DNA of 42,823 nt, taken from positions 1 to 42,823 of the forward strand of contig CAIOPO010000022.1 in the NCBI GenBank assembly GCA_903860195.1. Reading direction: 5' to 3'. This DNA comes from an uncultured Opitutia bacterium (GTDB lineage: Bacteria; Verrucomicrobiota; Verrucomicrobiia; Opitutales; UBA953). Below, piece after piece: positions 17,501 through 25,693 of this stretch (position 1 is its first letter; each line of letters begins with the position of its first letter). A program made the position numbers and the translations under genes. The notes beneath the pieces were generated by a model, which worked only from the letters and a program-made list of their open reading frames with translations, was not told the DNA's origin and did not search any database.

Positions 17501-17712
17501 GCAAGGTCCTCGGCATCAAGCCGACGCCCCCTCCGCCCGCACCCCCCAAGGGCAAGGCGGCCAAGGACAAGAAGAACGCCGCGGAGTCGAAAGATGCCAT
17601 CCCACCCAAGGCGGCTCAGGCGCCGGCGCCCAAGGGCGACCCGGACATTGCGGCGCTCGCTCTCGTCGCCTCCACCATCATGGCGAGCGACGCCTTCGTG
17701 ACCTCCCGTTGA
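14581..17712 (+). CDS. Secreted PSCyt1/DUF1549-LamG-DUF1553 cytochrome
   Basis: 1043 residues from the ATG at 14581, which gives the signal peptide MRLAPALLSVLCATLADAAA; the track start ten codons earlier breaks it. Order of domains: planctomycete-type cytochrome c with C36-x2-C39-H40 (residues 22-120), DUF1549 (about 150-380) containing a second CxxCH (CAKCHDHKYDP), a LamG/concanavalin-like carbohydrate-binding domain (about 416-633), and DUF1553 (about 720-1043). The conserved tail of DUF1553 is interrupted by a Pro/Ala/Lys-rich stretch (about 979-1020) before DPDIAALALVASTIM. The family is expanded in Planctomycetes and Verrucomicrobia and is linked by context to polysaccharide breakdown; the reaction is unknown. 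The DUF1501 partner starts four bases after the stop, the standard pairing. Confidence 0.87.
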   Translation: MRLAPALLSVLCATLADAAATLSFNRDVRPILSDRCYGCHGPDSNKGRKAGLRLDEPAGATKELKSGERAIIPGDIENSEMVRRMLSTDPDEIMPPPELDRPLTKEQRDVLIRWIREGAKYEPHWAFVPPTKSAPPAAGEGWALDPFDRFVAAAADKAGLQPRPEAERATLLRRLHLSVTGLPPSPEETDAFLADKSPDAYARRVDTLLASPRAAEHQAVAWLDLSRYADTWGYTGDKPMFAWPWRDWVLNAIRSNMPYDRFITEQVAGDMLPDATQSTRVATAFNRIHRMTYEGGSIAEEFRQDGIADRVATAGYAFLSLTLDCAKCHDHKYDPISQRDFFAMAAMFGDLDENGLLDFHGAQPSPVMRLYTPDEEAKEKELIAAVRQAEARHSMSVNGIRPDAPLSTVALPAPEAHYPFESLTKTGVENVVPGGKPATFERARGDQLGQVELCEGVVGKGLSFDGDGGLMLAGLEKFDRFTSFTLSAHVRLGEKNSRATLLHGTGFYTGEGDASGLELLIDKGRLRWSAIHLWPGSAASVETEDELPVGRWFRLTVTYDGSSEASGLRIYLDGRSVKSSVLRDSLDAPFRLNLLELGSRSRDSGFRNGKMDEVKIWRTALTAAEVAVEHGIAPASLDAAVADDHRLRREWKPWIESFEALRAARRALNDHQAKAPEFSVMRRSKNAPPTFVLTRGEYDKPDKTKPVSAGAPEAVLAWDPALPRDRLGLARWLTHPKQPLTSRVLVNRVWTQLFGQGLVTTGENFGLMGDLPTHQEVLDTLASDFVQGGWDVRALMRRILLSATFRQDSTPSKEHREKDSSNRLLARGPVVRLPAETLRDQALQAGGLLKERFGGASVQEHEPYRSVYVFRKRTAPPDSMLIFDAGSRETCQPKRLTTNTPLQALVLLNNPTFVSAAAGVARRAAAAGQDDDARITFAFRLLCGRAPEDVELTALRDLLRQRRAEFAADLVAAGKVLGIKPTPPPPAPPKGKAAKDKKNAAESKDAIPPKAAQAPAPKGDPDIAALALVASTIMASDAFVTSR

Positions 17713-17716
17713 ACCC

Positions 17717-19153
17717 ATGAGCCCTTTCATCCCCTCCTACGATGACCTGATGCGGCCGACGCGCAGGCACTTCCTCGGGACCTCCGCCCTCGGCATGGGC
17801 GCCCTCGCCCTCCGGCACCTCACCCCTGAAGCCGCCGCGGCGGAAAAGGCCGCCCGCACACACTTCCCCGCCAAGGCCAAGCGGGTCATTTACCTGTTCC
17901 AAGCGGGCGGTCCCTCCCAGTTCGAGACCCTCGACCCCAAGCCGTTGCTGCGGGAAAAGCACGGTCAGGACCTTCCCGATTCGGTGCGCAAAGGACAGCG
18001 GCTCACCGGCATGAGCGGCAACCAGTCGCGACTGCCCCTCGCCGGCTCCTTCACCGAATTCAAGAAATACGGCCGGAGCGGAGTCGAGTATTCCGACATC
18101 ATGTCCGAGACCGGCGCGATGGCCGACGACATCTGCGTCATCCGCTCGATGCACACCGAGGCGATCAACCACGACCCCGGCATCACCTTCTTCTGTTCCG
18201 GAAGCCAGATCGCCGGACGCCCCTCGATGGGCGCCTGGGCCTCCTATGGGCTGGGCAGCATGAACGAGAACCTGCCCGCCTTCATCGTCCTCGTCTCGCA
18301 GGACGCCACCAAGGACCAGCCGCTCTATTCCCGTCTCTGGGGCTCGGGCTTCCTGCCCTCCGAGCATCAGGGCGTGCAGTTCAAGGCCGGCAAGGAGCCC
18401 GTGCTCTTCCTCACCAACCCCGAGGGCGTCTCGCCTCACGCCCGCCGCGGCATGCTTGACGCCCTCGGCAAGCTCAACGGCGTGCAGCGCGCCAACGAGC
18501 TCGACCCCGAAGTCGACGCGCGCCTCGCCCAGGCCGAGATGGCCTACCGCATGCAGACCAGCGTGCCTGAAGTCACCGACATCTCCGGCGAATCGAAAGA
18601 GACCCTCGAGATGTACGGCGAAAGCGTCAACCAGCCCGGCTCCTTCGCCGCCAACTGCCTGCTCGCCCGACGTCTCATCGAGAAGGGCGTGCGTTTCGTG
18701 AACCTCTTCCATCAGGGCTGGGACAATCACGGCGGACTGCCCGGCGGCATCCGGAGGCAGTGCAAGCAGACGGACAAGCCCGCCGCGGCCCTGCTGAAGG
18801 ACCTCAAGCGTCGCGGACTGCTTGAGGACACGCTGGTCGTCTGGGGCGGTGAATTCGGACGGACGGCCTACTGCCAGGGCAAGATGACCAAGGACAACTA
18901 CGGCCGCGACCATCATCCGCGCTGCTTCTCCATGTGGATGGCCGGCGGCGGCGTGAAGGGCGGCTACGTCCACGGCGCGACCGACGACTTCGGCTACAAC
19001 ATCGCCTCCGACGGCGTGCACGTGCACGACCTGCACGCGACCATGCTCCACCTGATGGGCGTCAACCACGAGCGTCTCACGTTCAAGTTCCAGGGCCGCT
19101 ACTACCGTCTCACCGACGTCCATGGGCACGTGGTGAAGCCGGTCCTGGCCTGA
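17717..19153 (+). CDS. Tat-exported DUF1501 protein
   Basis: 478 residues. The N-terminus carries TRRHFLGTSALGMGALAL, a twin-arginine leader; a start at the internal Met of MRPTRRHF (residue 12) is also plausible. The mature protein has the DUF1501 features: VIYLFQAGGPSQFETLDPK near residue 57, MHTEAINHDPG near 148, VRFVNLFHQGWDNHG near 325, and WGGEFGRTAYCQG near 375. These belong to the alkaline-phosphatase/sulfatase-like fold, with conserved His and Asp positions that could bind metal. Function is not established. The gene follows the PSCyt1/DUF1553 cytochrome by four bases, the usual pairing in this phylum, so the two are likely one operon and act together in the periplasm. Confidence 0.88.
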   Translation: MSPFIPSYDDLMRPTRRHFLGTSALGMGALALRHLTPEAAAAEKAARTHFPAKAKRVIYLFQAGGPSQFETLDPKPLLREKHGQDLPDSVRKGQRLTGMSGNQSRLPLAGSFTEFKKYGRSGVEYSDIMSETGAMADDICVIRSMHTEAINHDPGITFFCSGSQIAGRPSMGAWASYGLGSMNENLPAFIVLVSQDATKDQPLYSRLWGSGFLPSEHQGVQFKAGKEPVLFLTNPEGVSPHARRGMLDALGKLNGVQRANELDPEVDARLAQAEMAYRMQTSVPEVTDISGESKETLEMYGESVNQPGSFAANCLLARRLIEKGVRFVNLFHQGWDNHGGLPGGIRRQCKQTDKPAAALLKDLKRRGLLEDTLVVWGGEFGRTAYCQGKMTKDNYGRDHHPRCFSMWMAGGGVKGGYVHGATDDFGYNIASDGVHVHDLHATMLHLMGVNHERLTFKFQGRYYRLTDVHGHVVKPVLA

Positions 19154-19192
19154 ACGGTTGACTGACGGGCCGCCCCACCGCACGGTCGGCCG

Positions 19193-20428
19193 ATGTCCGA
19201 ACGCAAGGAGAGCGCGGCCTCCCTCCCGGCCTTCCGGCGCTATCTGGCTTCGGTGCTTTTCGGCACGCTCGCGATCCAGGTGCAGGCGGTCGCGGTCGCC
19301 TGGCAGGTGTATGAGCTCACCAAGGACCCGCTCGCCCTCGGCGCCATCGGCCTGGCGGAAGTCATCCCGTTCGTCTGCTCCGTGCTCTTCGCGGGCCACG
19401 TGGCGGACACCCGCGACCGGCGGCTCGTGGCGGCGATCTCCCTCACGGCGATGCTGCTGCTGGGCGGGCTCCTGCTCCTGCCCGGACTTGTGGAGGACTT
19501 CCCCTTTCCCCTCCTGCTGCTTTACGCCGTGGTGACGTTCGGCGGAGTCGCCCGCAGTTTCCTGACCACCGCGCGCCAGGCACTCATCGGCGAAGTGGTG
19601 CCCCACTCGCTGCTGGGCGACGGCGTCCGCTGGCGCAACGCGGTCTTTGAAGGTTCATGCGTGGTCGGACCGGCCTTGGCCGGCCTGCTCTGGGCCGCGG
19701 GCGGCCCCACCCTCACCTACTCGGTGATGACCGGGTTCTTTGCGTTGTCGCTGGCGGGATGCCTGGCGATCGACGTCCCGAAATCACTCCGGACCCGCGA
19801 GCCGGAGCCTGTGCTTCGTAGCCTGCGCGCAGGCATCGACTTCATGCTGGGACGGCGCCTGCTCCTGGGCGCTTTCACGCTCGACCTTTTCGCCGTGCTC
19901 TTCGGCGGCGCCGTGGCGCTGCTTCCGGTCTTCGCCGCCGAAATCCTGCACGTCGGACCGGTGGGGCTAGGACTCCTCCGGGCGGCGCCCTCGCTGGGGG
20001 CGGTCCTGATGTCGGTCATCATGCTGGCCCTTCCGCCCGTCCGTCGGGCCGGCCCCCTGCTCTACGCGTCCTTCGCCGTGTTCGGTCTGGCCACGATCGC
20101 CTTCGGACTGTCGACGTCCTTCATGCTTTCGTGCCTGTTCCTGCTGATCATCGGCGGCGCCGACGCGGTGAACGTGATCATCCGCCAGACCATCCTCCAG
20201 ACCGGCACGCCTCCCGCGCTCATGGGCCGGGTGTCAGCGGTGACGGCGGTCTTCATCGGATGCTCGAACGAGCTAGGCGCCTTCGAATCAGGCGCCGCGG
20301 CCCGCCTTCTGGGAACAGTGGGCGCCGTGGTCTTCGGCGGAGTGGCGACATTCGGAGTGATGGCCGGCGTGGCCTGGCGTTTCCCCGAGATTTGGCGTCT
20401 GGACCGCATCGCCCCTGACCAGCGCTGA
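19193..20428 (+). CDS. MFS transporter, EntS/MFS_3-like
   Basis: 411 residues with about 11-12 hydrophobic segments. The first cytoplasmic loop has the MFS signature-like ADTRDRRLVAAISL after helix 2, and ARSFLTTARQALIGEVVP before helix 5 is characteristic of the MFS_3 group that includes the enterobactin exporter EntS. The second half repeats the pattern with GRVSAVTAVFIGCSNELGAFESG. Proton-driven export of a small molecule is likely; the substrate cannot be deduced. It starts 39 bases after the DUF1501 stop and ends 52 bases before the esterase gene, so it may be read with either. No siderophore genes are in the window. Confidence 0.85.
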   Translation: MSERKESAASLPAFRRYLASVLFGTLAIQVQAVAVAWQVYELTKDPLALGAIGLAEVIPFVCSVLFAGHVADTRDRRLVAAISLTAMLLLGGLLLLPGLVEDFPFPLLLLYAVVTFGGVARSFLTTARQALIGEVVPHSLLGDGVRWRNAVFEGSCVVGPALAGLLWAAGGPTLTYSVMTGFFALSLAGCLAIDVPKSLRTREPEPVLRSLRAGIDFMLGRRLLLGAFTLDLFAVLFGGAVALLPVFAAEILHVGPVGLGLLRAAPSLGAVLMSVIMLALPPVRRAGPLLYASFAVFGLATIAFGLSTSFMLSCLFLLIIGGADAVNVIIRQTILQTGTPPALMGRVSAVTAVFIGCSNELGAFESGAAARLLGTVGAVVFGGVATFGVMAGVAWRFPEIWRLDRIAPDQR

Positions 20429-20480
20429 CCCTCTGCGGGCTTGTCTCGGCGGCAGGTATTGAGTCCTATTGCCGCACCCC

Positions 20481-21443
20481 ATGAGACTCCTCCTAGCCCT
20501 GCTGGCCGTCGCGCTGACGCCTCTGCCATCTTTCGCCGCCGATCCGAAGGCCAAGGCCCCTGCGCCGAAGCCCAAGTCGCTCGACGACCAGTATGTCCTG
20601 ACCGCCGACTCCCAGGAGCAGCCCGGCGTCCCCAAGGGCGAGGTGATGGAGTTCGAGCTGCCCGACTCCAAGGCCTTCCCCGGCTACCCCCGCAAGTGGG
20701 CTCTCTACATCCCCAAGCAGTATGACGGCGCCAAGCCCGCCTGCCTGATGGTCTTCCAGGACGGACTCGGCTACTCCTCCCGGACCGGCGCCTGGCGCGT
20801 GCCCACGGTCTTCGACAACCTCATCCACAGGAAGCAGATGCCCGTCACGATCGGGCTCTTCATCAACCCCGGTTTCGTGCCGGACGCGAAGAACCCCAAG
20901 GGCAAGGACGCCAAGGGCCGCCCGCTGGGGAAGTCCAACCGCTCCTTCGAATACGACAGCGTGACGCCGCTCTACGCGCAGTTTCTCATCGAGGAGATGA
21001 TTCCGATGGTCGAGGCCAAGGGCTATAAGATCTCCAAGGACCCGGCGCACCGCGCCATCGCCGGCGCCTCCTCCGGCGGCATCTGCGCCTTCAACGCCGC
21101 CTGGCACCGCCCCGATCAGTTCAGCAAGGTCTTCACCACCATCGGCAGTTTCACCAAGATCCGCTGGAACATCAGCGGCGGCAAGGAGACCGGCGGCGAC
21201 GTCTACCCGGACTGGGTGCGGCAGAATCCACGCAAGAACATCCGGGTCTACCAGCAGGAGGGCTCCAACGACCTGCTCAACGAGCATGGCAGCTGGCCCG
21301 AGGCCAACCGCAAGATGGCCGCGGCGCTCAAGGAGAAGGGCTACGACCACGTCTACGTCGAGGGCGAAGGCACCCACAACTCCAAGCACGGAGCCATGCT
21401 CCTGCCCGAAGCCCTGCGCTGGCTCTGGCGTGATGTCCGCTGA
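20481..21443 (+). CDS. Secreted esterase D/Fes-type alpha/beta hydrolase
   Basis: 320 residues from the ATG at 20481; the TTG at 20469 used by the track lies outside the signal peptide [21 protein letters not shown] Lys/Pro/Ala-rich linker ([12 protein letters not shown]) follows cleavage. The hydrolase domain belongs to the putative esterase family PF00756 (esterase D, enterochelin esterase, feruloyl esterase). The nucleophile elbow is GASSG with Ser197, and a C-terminal histidine (H299 or H303 in GTHNSKHG) can complete the triad. Such enzymes in this phylum cleave acyl or feruloyl groups from sugars and polysaccharides; the exact substrate is unknown. The DUF1080 gene starts four bases after its stop, and the series continues into a sugar importer. 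Confidence 0.85.
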   Translation: MRLLLALLAVALTPLPSFAADPKAKAPAPKPKSLDDQYVLTADSQEQPGVPKGEVMEFELPDSKAFPGYPRKWALYIPKQYDGAKPACLMVFQDGLGYSSRTGAWRVPTVFDNLIHRKQMPVTIGLFINPGFVPDAKNPKGKDAKGRPLGKSNRSFEYDSVTPLYAQFLIEEMIPMVEAKGYKISKDPAHRAIAGASSGGICAFNAAWHRPDQFSKVFTTIGSFTKIRWNISGGKETGGDVYPDWVRQNPRKNIRVYQQEGSNDLLNEHGSWPEANRKMAAALKEKGYDHVYVEGEGTHNSKHGAMLLPEALRWLWRDVR

Positions 21444-21447
21444 TACG

Positions 21448-22311
21448 ATGCGACGCCTGCTGCCCCTGCTCGCCCTCTGCGCACCGGTCCTCGCGGCGGA
21501 GGACGGCTTCCGCCCGATGCTCGACCCGCAGCTCTCGCAATGGGAGAAGTGGCTCGGGCCGGTGCACCGCGACTTCGAGGTCCCCGGCTACGTGCGGGGC
21601 AAGACGGCCAAGGAGGATCCGGTCCTGGGGCTCAACAACGATCCGCTGAAGGTCTTCACGACCCGACAGGAGGACGGCGAGACGGTGCTGCACATCACGG
21701 GACAGGTGTTCGGCGCCCTCACGACGCTCGCGTCCTACGAGAACTTCCACCTTAAGACGGAACAACGCTGGGGAGAGAAACGTTGGGTGCCCCGGGCCGA
21801 CAAGATCCGGGACAACGGCATACTCATCTTCTGCGTCGGAGAGCACGGCGCGCAGGGCAAATACTGGATGCGGAGCCAGGAACTCCAGGTCCAGGAAGGC
21901 GACATCGGCGACTGGTGGCCCCTGGCCGGCGCCATGGCCGACATACCGATCCGCACCGACGACCCGGTCAAGACGCGCGTCTACGACCCCAAGGGCAAGG
22001 TCACGACGGTCACGGCCCGCGTCTGGCACGGCACGGAATACCCCGAGAAGCCTTTCGGCGAGTGGAACGTCATCGAATGCTTCGCCCTCAACGGCGATGC
22101 GGTGTTCCGTCTCAACGGCAGGACGGTGAACGTGCTTTTGAACTCCCGTTACCGGGAGAAGGGCTCGACGACCGAGATTCCGCTGCGTTCCGGCAAGATC
22201 CAGATCCAGTCCGAAGCCGCGGAGTGCCATTACCGCCGGATGGTCATACGTCCGCTCAAGGCCTGGCCCACCGAGCTGGCCGGTGACGTCCCGGCCTCGT
22301 CCGGACGCTGA
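21448..22311 (+). CDS. Secreted DUF1080 (3-keto-glycoside hydrolase/lyase-like) protein
   Basis: 287 residues from ATG 21448, four bases after the esterase stop; ATG 21433, overlapping the esterase end, is the alternative. The signal peptide is MRRLLPLLALCAPVLAAEDG. The rest is a single beta-sandwich of the DUF1080 family (PF06439), seen in the YENFHLKTEQRWG, NGILIFCVGEHG and WNVIECFALNGDAVFRLNGR stretches and the closing GKIQIQSEAAECHYRRMVIRPL. Some members of the family are now known to act on 3-keto-glycosides made by Gfo/Idh/MocA-type oxidoreductases, fitting the exported oxidoreductases of this window. Whether this member cleaves 3-keto sugars is inferred from family and context only. 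The ABC importer begins three bases downstream. Confidence 0.82.
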   Translation: MRRLLPLLALCAPVLAAEDGFRPMLDPQLSQWEKWLGPVHRDFEVPGYVRGKTAKEDPVLGLNNDPLKVFTTRQEDGETVLHITGQVFGALTTLASYENFHLKTEQRWGEKRWVPRADKIRDNGILIFCVGEHGAQGKYWMRSQELQVQEGDIGDWWPLAGAMADIPIRTDDPVKTRVYDPKGKVTTVTARVWHGTEYPEKPFGEWNVIECFALNGDAVFRLNGRTVNVLLNSRYREKGSTTEIPLRSGKIQIQSEAAECHYRRMVIRPLKAWPTELAGDVPASSGR

Positions 22312-22314
22312 GGG

Positions 22315-23790
22315 ATGCTCTCGCTCACGCGCATCTCCAAGTCCTTCGGAGGGCTTCCCGTCCTCCAGGAGGTCTCACTGGAGATCGCGGCGGGCGAGGT
22401 CCACGCGCTGATGGGAGAAAACGGCGCCGGAAAGTCCACGCTCATGAAGGTGGCCGCCGGACTGCACGCCCCGGACGGCGGAACGATGCGGCTCAAGGGC
22501 TCCGCTTTCGCGCCCGATTCGCCGCACGCGGCCCTCCTCGCGGGCGTGGCGATGATTCACCAGGAACTCATGCCCATCCCCGACATGACCGTGGGCGAGA
22601 ACGTCCTGCTCGGGATCGAGCCCTGCGGACCGCTCGGAATGGTCGACCGTGCGCAGGTGCTGGAACGCGCCCGCACCCTGCTGGCCGAACTGGAATCCGA
22701 CCTCAGCCCCGACGCCCCCATGCGGAGCCTGAGCGTGGGACAGACGCAGGTGGTGGAGATCGCCAAGGCGCTCGGACGGAATGCGGACGTGCTGCTGATG
22801 GACGAGCCCACGGCGGCCCTTTCGGACCACGAGGCGACGGCGCTCTTCCGCGCCATCGGTAGGCTCAAGGCGCGCGGCGTGGCGGTGGTGTACACGACGC
22901 ACAAGATGGACGAGGTGTTCCGCCTGGCCGACCGCATCACGGTCCTGCGGGACGGCCGCCACGTCATCACGTCGCCCTCCGGCGAACTCGACCAGGAGCG
23001 CCTCATCGCCCACATGGTCGGGCGACCGATGTCCGAAATCTTCCCGGCACGGGGCAAGGTCGCTCCGGAAGTCGTCCTGAGCGTGCGCAATCTCTCCCGC
23101 AAAGGGGCGTTCCACGATGTGAGCTTCCACATCCGCAAGGGCGAGGTGCTCGGACTGGCCGGACTGATGGGCGCAGGCCGGACGGAGGTCGCCTCGGCGG
23201 TCGCCGGACTGACGCCCGCGGATTCCGGAGAAATGCGTCTCGGTGATCGCGAATTCCGTCCCGCCACGCCGCACGAGGCCCTGGCGGCCGGGGTGGCCAT
23301 GGTGACTGAGGACCGCAAAGGCATGGGCATCATCCCCGTCCTCCCGGTACGCGAGAACATGACCCTCTCCGCCTTGGAGTCCATGAGTCCCGGAGGGCTG
23401 ATCAACCGGACGGCGGAATCCGCCGCCGTCCAGGAGGGCATGCGCGCCTTCGGCGTGCGCGCATCCGGTCCGGAACAGCCCGTCGGACAGCTCAGCGGCG
23501 GCAACCAGCAGAAGGTGCTGATCGCCAGGGCTCTGCTCAACCGCCCGGAAGTCGTCGTGCTGGACGAGCCCACGCGCGGCATCGACGTCGGCGCCAAGGC
23601 CGAGATTTACTCGCTGGTCCGGCGACTGACCGACGAAGGTCGCGCCGTGCTGCTCGTCTCATCCGAACTCCCGGAAGTCATCGCCCTCTCCCACCGGCTC
23701 CTCGTCCTTCGCCAGGGCAAGGTCGCCGCCGAGCTCGACGCCGCCACCGCCTCCCAGGAGGAAGTCCTCCGTCACGCCATGCCCCTCTGA
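22315..23790 (+). CDS. Ribose-type sugar ABC importer, double ATP-binding subunit
   Basis: 491 residues with two ABC domains, as in RbsA, XylG and MglA. The first has a complete Walker A (GENGAGKST near 39), signature LSVGQ, and Walker B LLMDEPTAAL. The second has the degenerate Walker A GLMGAGRTE expected in this family, signature LSGGNQQK near 387, and VVLDEPTRGIDVG. Only the first site is usually competent for hydrolysis. It drives import through the permease encoded next, four bases downstream. The sugar cannot be assigned from the ATPase. Gene order ATPase-permease-binding protein is that of rbsACB. It starts three bases after the DUF1080 stop with GAGGG immediately before the ATG, probably too close to serve as a ribosome-binding site. 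Confidence 0.94.
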   Translation: MLSLTRISKSFGGLPVLQEVSLEIAAGEVHALMGENGAGKSTLMKVAAGLHAPDGGTMRLKGSAFAPDSPHAALLAGVAMIHQELMPIPDMTVGENVLLGIEPCGPLGMVDRAQVLERARTLLAELESDLSPDAPMRSLSVGQTQVVEIAKALGRNADVLLMDEPTAALSDHEATALFRAIGRLKARGVAVVYTTHKMDEVFRLADRITVLRDGRHVITSPSGELDQERLIAHMVGRPMSEIFPARGKVAPEVVLSVRNLSRKGAFHDVSFHIRKGEVLGLAGLMGAGRTEVASAVAGLTPADSGEMRLGDREFRPATPHEALAAGVAMVTEDRKGMGIIPVLPVRENMTLSALESMSPGGLINRTAESAAVQEGMRAFGVRASGPEQPVGQLSGGNQQKVLIARALLNRPEVVVLDEPTRGIDVGAKAEIYSLVRRLTDEGRAVLLVSSELPEVIALSHRLLVLRQGKVAAELDAATASQEEVLRHAMPL

Positions 23791-23794
23791 GACC

Positions 23795-24739
23795 ATGAAC
23801 GCCCGCCTTGATCGCAGCCTCCTGCACCGCTTCGGCATCCTTCTCGTGCTCCTGGCCGTAGGCCTCGGCCTTTCCGTCGCCACCGACTCCTTCCTGACGG
23901 TCTCCAACCTCACCAATGTCGCCCGGCAGGTCTCGATCAACGGCATCCTTGCGGTCGGCGTGACCTTCGTCCTCCTGACCGGAGGAGTCGACCTGTCGCT
24001 CGGCTCGGTCGTGGCGCTGAGCGGCGTCGTCTGCGCGACCTTTGCCCATCCGTCCCCCGAGGGACATCCTCTTTTCCTGCCGGTCGCGGCGGGACTGCTG
24101 ACCGGCGCCGCCTGCGGGCTGGTCAACGGCGGCCTCGTCACCCGAGGCCGCGTGGCGCCCTTCATCGTCACGCTCGGCATGATGACCGTGGCGCGCGGCC
24201 TGGCCCTCATCGTGAGCGGAGGACGGCCCGTGGCCGACATGTCCGAACGCCTCACCGCCCTCGCCGGCGACGTCAGGGGCGTGCCCATCCCCCTCCTCTG
24301 CTTCGTCGCCGTGGCCTTCATCGCCTGGTTCTTCCTGAAGCGGTTCCGTCTTGGAAGACATGTCTATGCCGTCGGCGGCAATGAGCAGGCCGCGCGCGCC
24401 GCGGGCATCTCCGTCGGCCGGGTGAAGCTGTTCGTCTACGCCCTGTGCGGCGTCATGGCCGGCCTCGCCGGCGTCGTCCTGGCGGCCCGCATCACCACCG
24501 GCCAGCCCAACGCCGGCGTGGCCTACGAACTCGACGCGATCGCGGCGGTGGTCATCGGAGGCACGAGCCTGTCGGGCGGGGTCGGGTCCGTGGCGGGCAC
24601 GGTGCTCGGCGTCATCCTCATCGGCGTCATCAACAACGGCTTGGACCTGATGAGCGTGTCGTCCTACTACCAGCAGGTGGTCAAAGGGGTCATCATCGTG
24701 GGTGCGGTTTGGCTCGACCGTCGTCAGGCCCGGGCCTAA
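23795..24739 (+). CDS. Ribose-type sugar ABC importer, permease subunit
   Basis: 314 residues, the usual RbsC length. About nine to ten membrane segments are visible, beginning FGILLVLLAVGLGLSVAT. Family landmarks are ILAVGVTFVLLTGGVDLSLGS near residue 50, RGRVAPFIVTLGMMTVARGLALI near 117, YAVGGNEQAARAAGI near 190 (the cytoplasmic loop that contacts the ATPase), and IAAVVIGGTSLSGGVGSVAGT near 248. It forms the membrane channel of the importer, presumably as a homodimer. It sits between the ATPase gene and the binding-protein gene in a tight operon. The substrate is unknown. Confidence 0.93.
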   Translation: MNARLDRSLLHRFGILLVLLAVGLGLSVATDSFLTVSNLTNVARQVSINGILAVGVTFVLLTGGVDLSLGSVVALSGVVCATFAHPSPEGHPLFLPVAAGLLTGAACGLVNGGLVTRGRVAPFIVTLGMMTVARGLALIVSGGRPVADMSERLTALAGDVRGVPIPLLCFVAVAFIAWFFLKRFRLGRHVYAVGGNEQAARAAGISVGRVKLFVYALCGVMAGLAGVVLAARITTGQPNAGVAYELDAIAAVVIGGTSLSGGVGSVAGTVLGVILIGVINNGLDLMSVSSYYQQVVKGVIIVGAVWLDRRQARA

Positions 24740-24751
24740 ATCAGCGGGGTG

Positions 24752-25693
24752 ATGCGATCCGCCCCGCTCCATGTTCTCGGCACCCTCGTGGCCGCCGCCC
24801 TTCTCTCCGTAGTCGGCTGCAAAAAGCAGGCCGAGAAGAAGCCCGGTGAACTCGTGATCGGCTTCTCTTCCCGCGACATGTCGGCGGAATACACCGCCCG
24901 CCTGTCGGAGTCGGTGGTCGCCCACGGCAAGACCCTGCCCGGCGTGAAAGTCATCATGGTCGACGCCCAGGCCGATGCGCAGCGCCAGATCAGCCAGGTC
25001 GAGAACTTCATCTCCCAGAAGGTCGACGCCATCGTCCTCAATCCCTGCGAGTTCGAAGCCTCCGCCCCGGCGGTCGAACGCGCCAAGGCGGCCGGCATCC
25101 CCATCGTCAACGTCAACCAGGTCACCAAGGCCGACGGAGACGCCTACGTCGGCTCCAACGACGAGGACGCGGGACGCATCGCCATGGAGGCGGTGGCCAA
25201 GAAGCTGAATGGCAAAGGCGGCGTGCTCATGATTCACGGCATCATGGGCACCTCCGCCCAGCTGCATCGCGAGAAAGGCGCCCGGGAGGTGCTCGCCCGG
25301 ACCCCCGGACTCACGCTCGTCGACCACCAGACGGCCTCCTGGGAGCGAGCCAAGGCGATGTCCTTGATGGAAAACTGGATCCAGGCCCACCGTGGAAAGT
25401 TCCAGGCGGTCTTCGCCCACAACGATGAGATGGCGATGGGCGCCCTGATCGCCCTCGAGCGGGCGGGCCTCAAGGACCAAGTCTACGTCATCGGCATCGA
25501 CGCCATCGCCCAGGCGCTGGACGCCGTCAAGGCGGGCCGTCTTGACGCGACGGTCTTCCAGGATGCGGTCGGCCAGGGACGCGGCTCGCTCGAGACCGCG
25601 GTCAAGCTGGCACGCAAGCAGCCCTTCGAAAAGCAGACCTACATCCCCTTCCGTCTCGTCACCCGCGAAAACCTTTCCGAATTCACCAAATGA
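24752..25693 (+). CDS. Ribose-type sugar-binding lipoprotein of the ABC importer
   Basis: 313 residues from ATG 24752; the track uses the GTG one codon earlier. The signal peptide ends in the lipobox SVVGC, so the protein is probably a lipoprotein. The mature part is a type I periplasmic binding protein (PF13407): GELVIGFSSRDM at the first strand, SQKVDAIVLNPCEF near 95, GIPIVNVNQVT near 118, VLMIHGIMGTSAQLHREKG near 155, the hinge-region AVFAHNDEMAMGAL near 225, and VIGIDAIAQALDAVKAG near 250. In RbsB the last motif is GxDG; here Ala-Ile follows the Asp, a hint of a ligand other than ribose. The stop overlaps the NIPSNAP start (ATGA at 25690). Confidence 0.92.
   Translation: MRSAPLHVLGTLVAAALLSVVGCKKQAEKKPGELVIGFSSRDMSAEYTARLSESVVAHGKTLPGVKVIMVDAQADAQRQISQVENFISQKVDAIVLNPCEFEASAPAVERAKAAGIPIVNVNQVTKADGDAYVGSNDEDAGRIAMEAVAKKLNGKGGVLMIHGIMGTSAQLHREKGAREVLARTPGLTLVDHQTASWERAKAMSLMENWIQAHRGKFQAVFAHNDEMAMGALIALERAGLKDQVYVIGIDAIAQALDAVKAGRLDATVFQDAVGQGRGSLETAVKLARKQPFEKQTYIPFRLVTRENLSEFTK

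Noticed and set aside
17678-19606. 642-codon minus-strand ORF antisense to DUF1501
   Set aside because: It is in the same register as the DUF1501 codons and explained by the same lack of TTA, CTA and TCA. No domain is visible in it.
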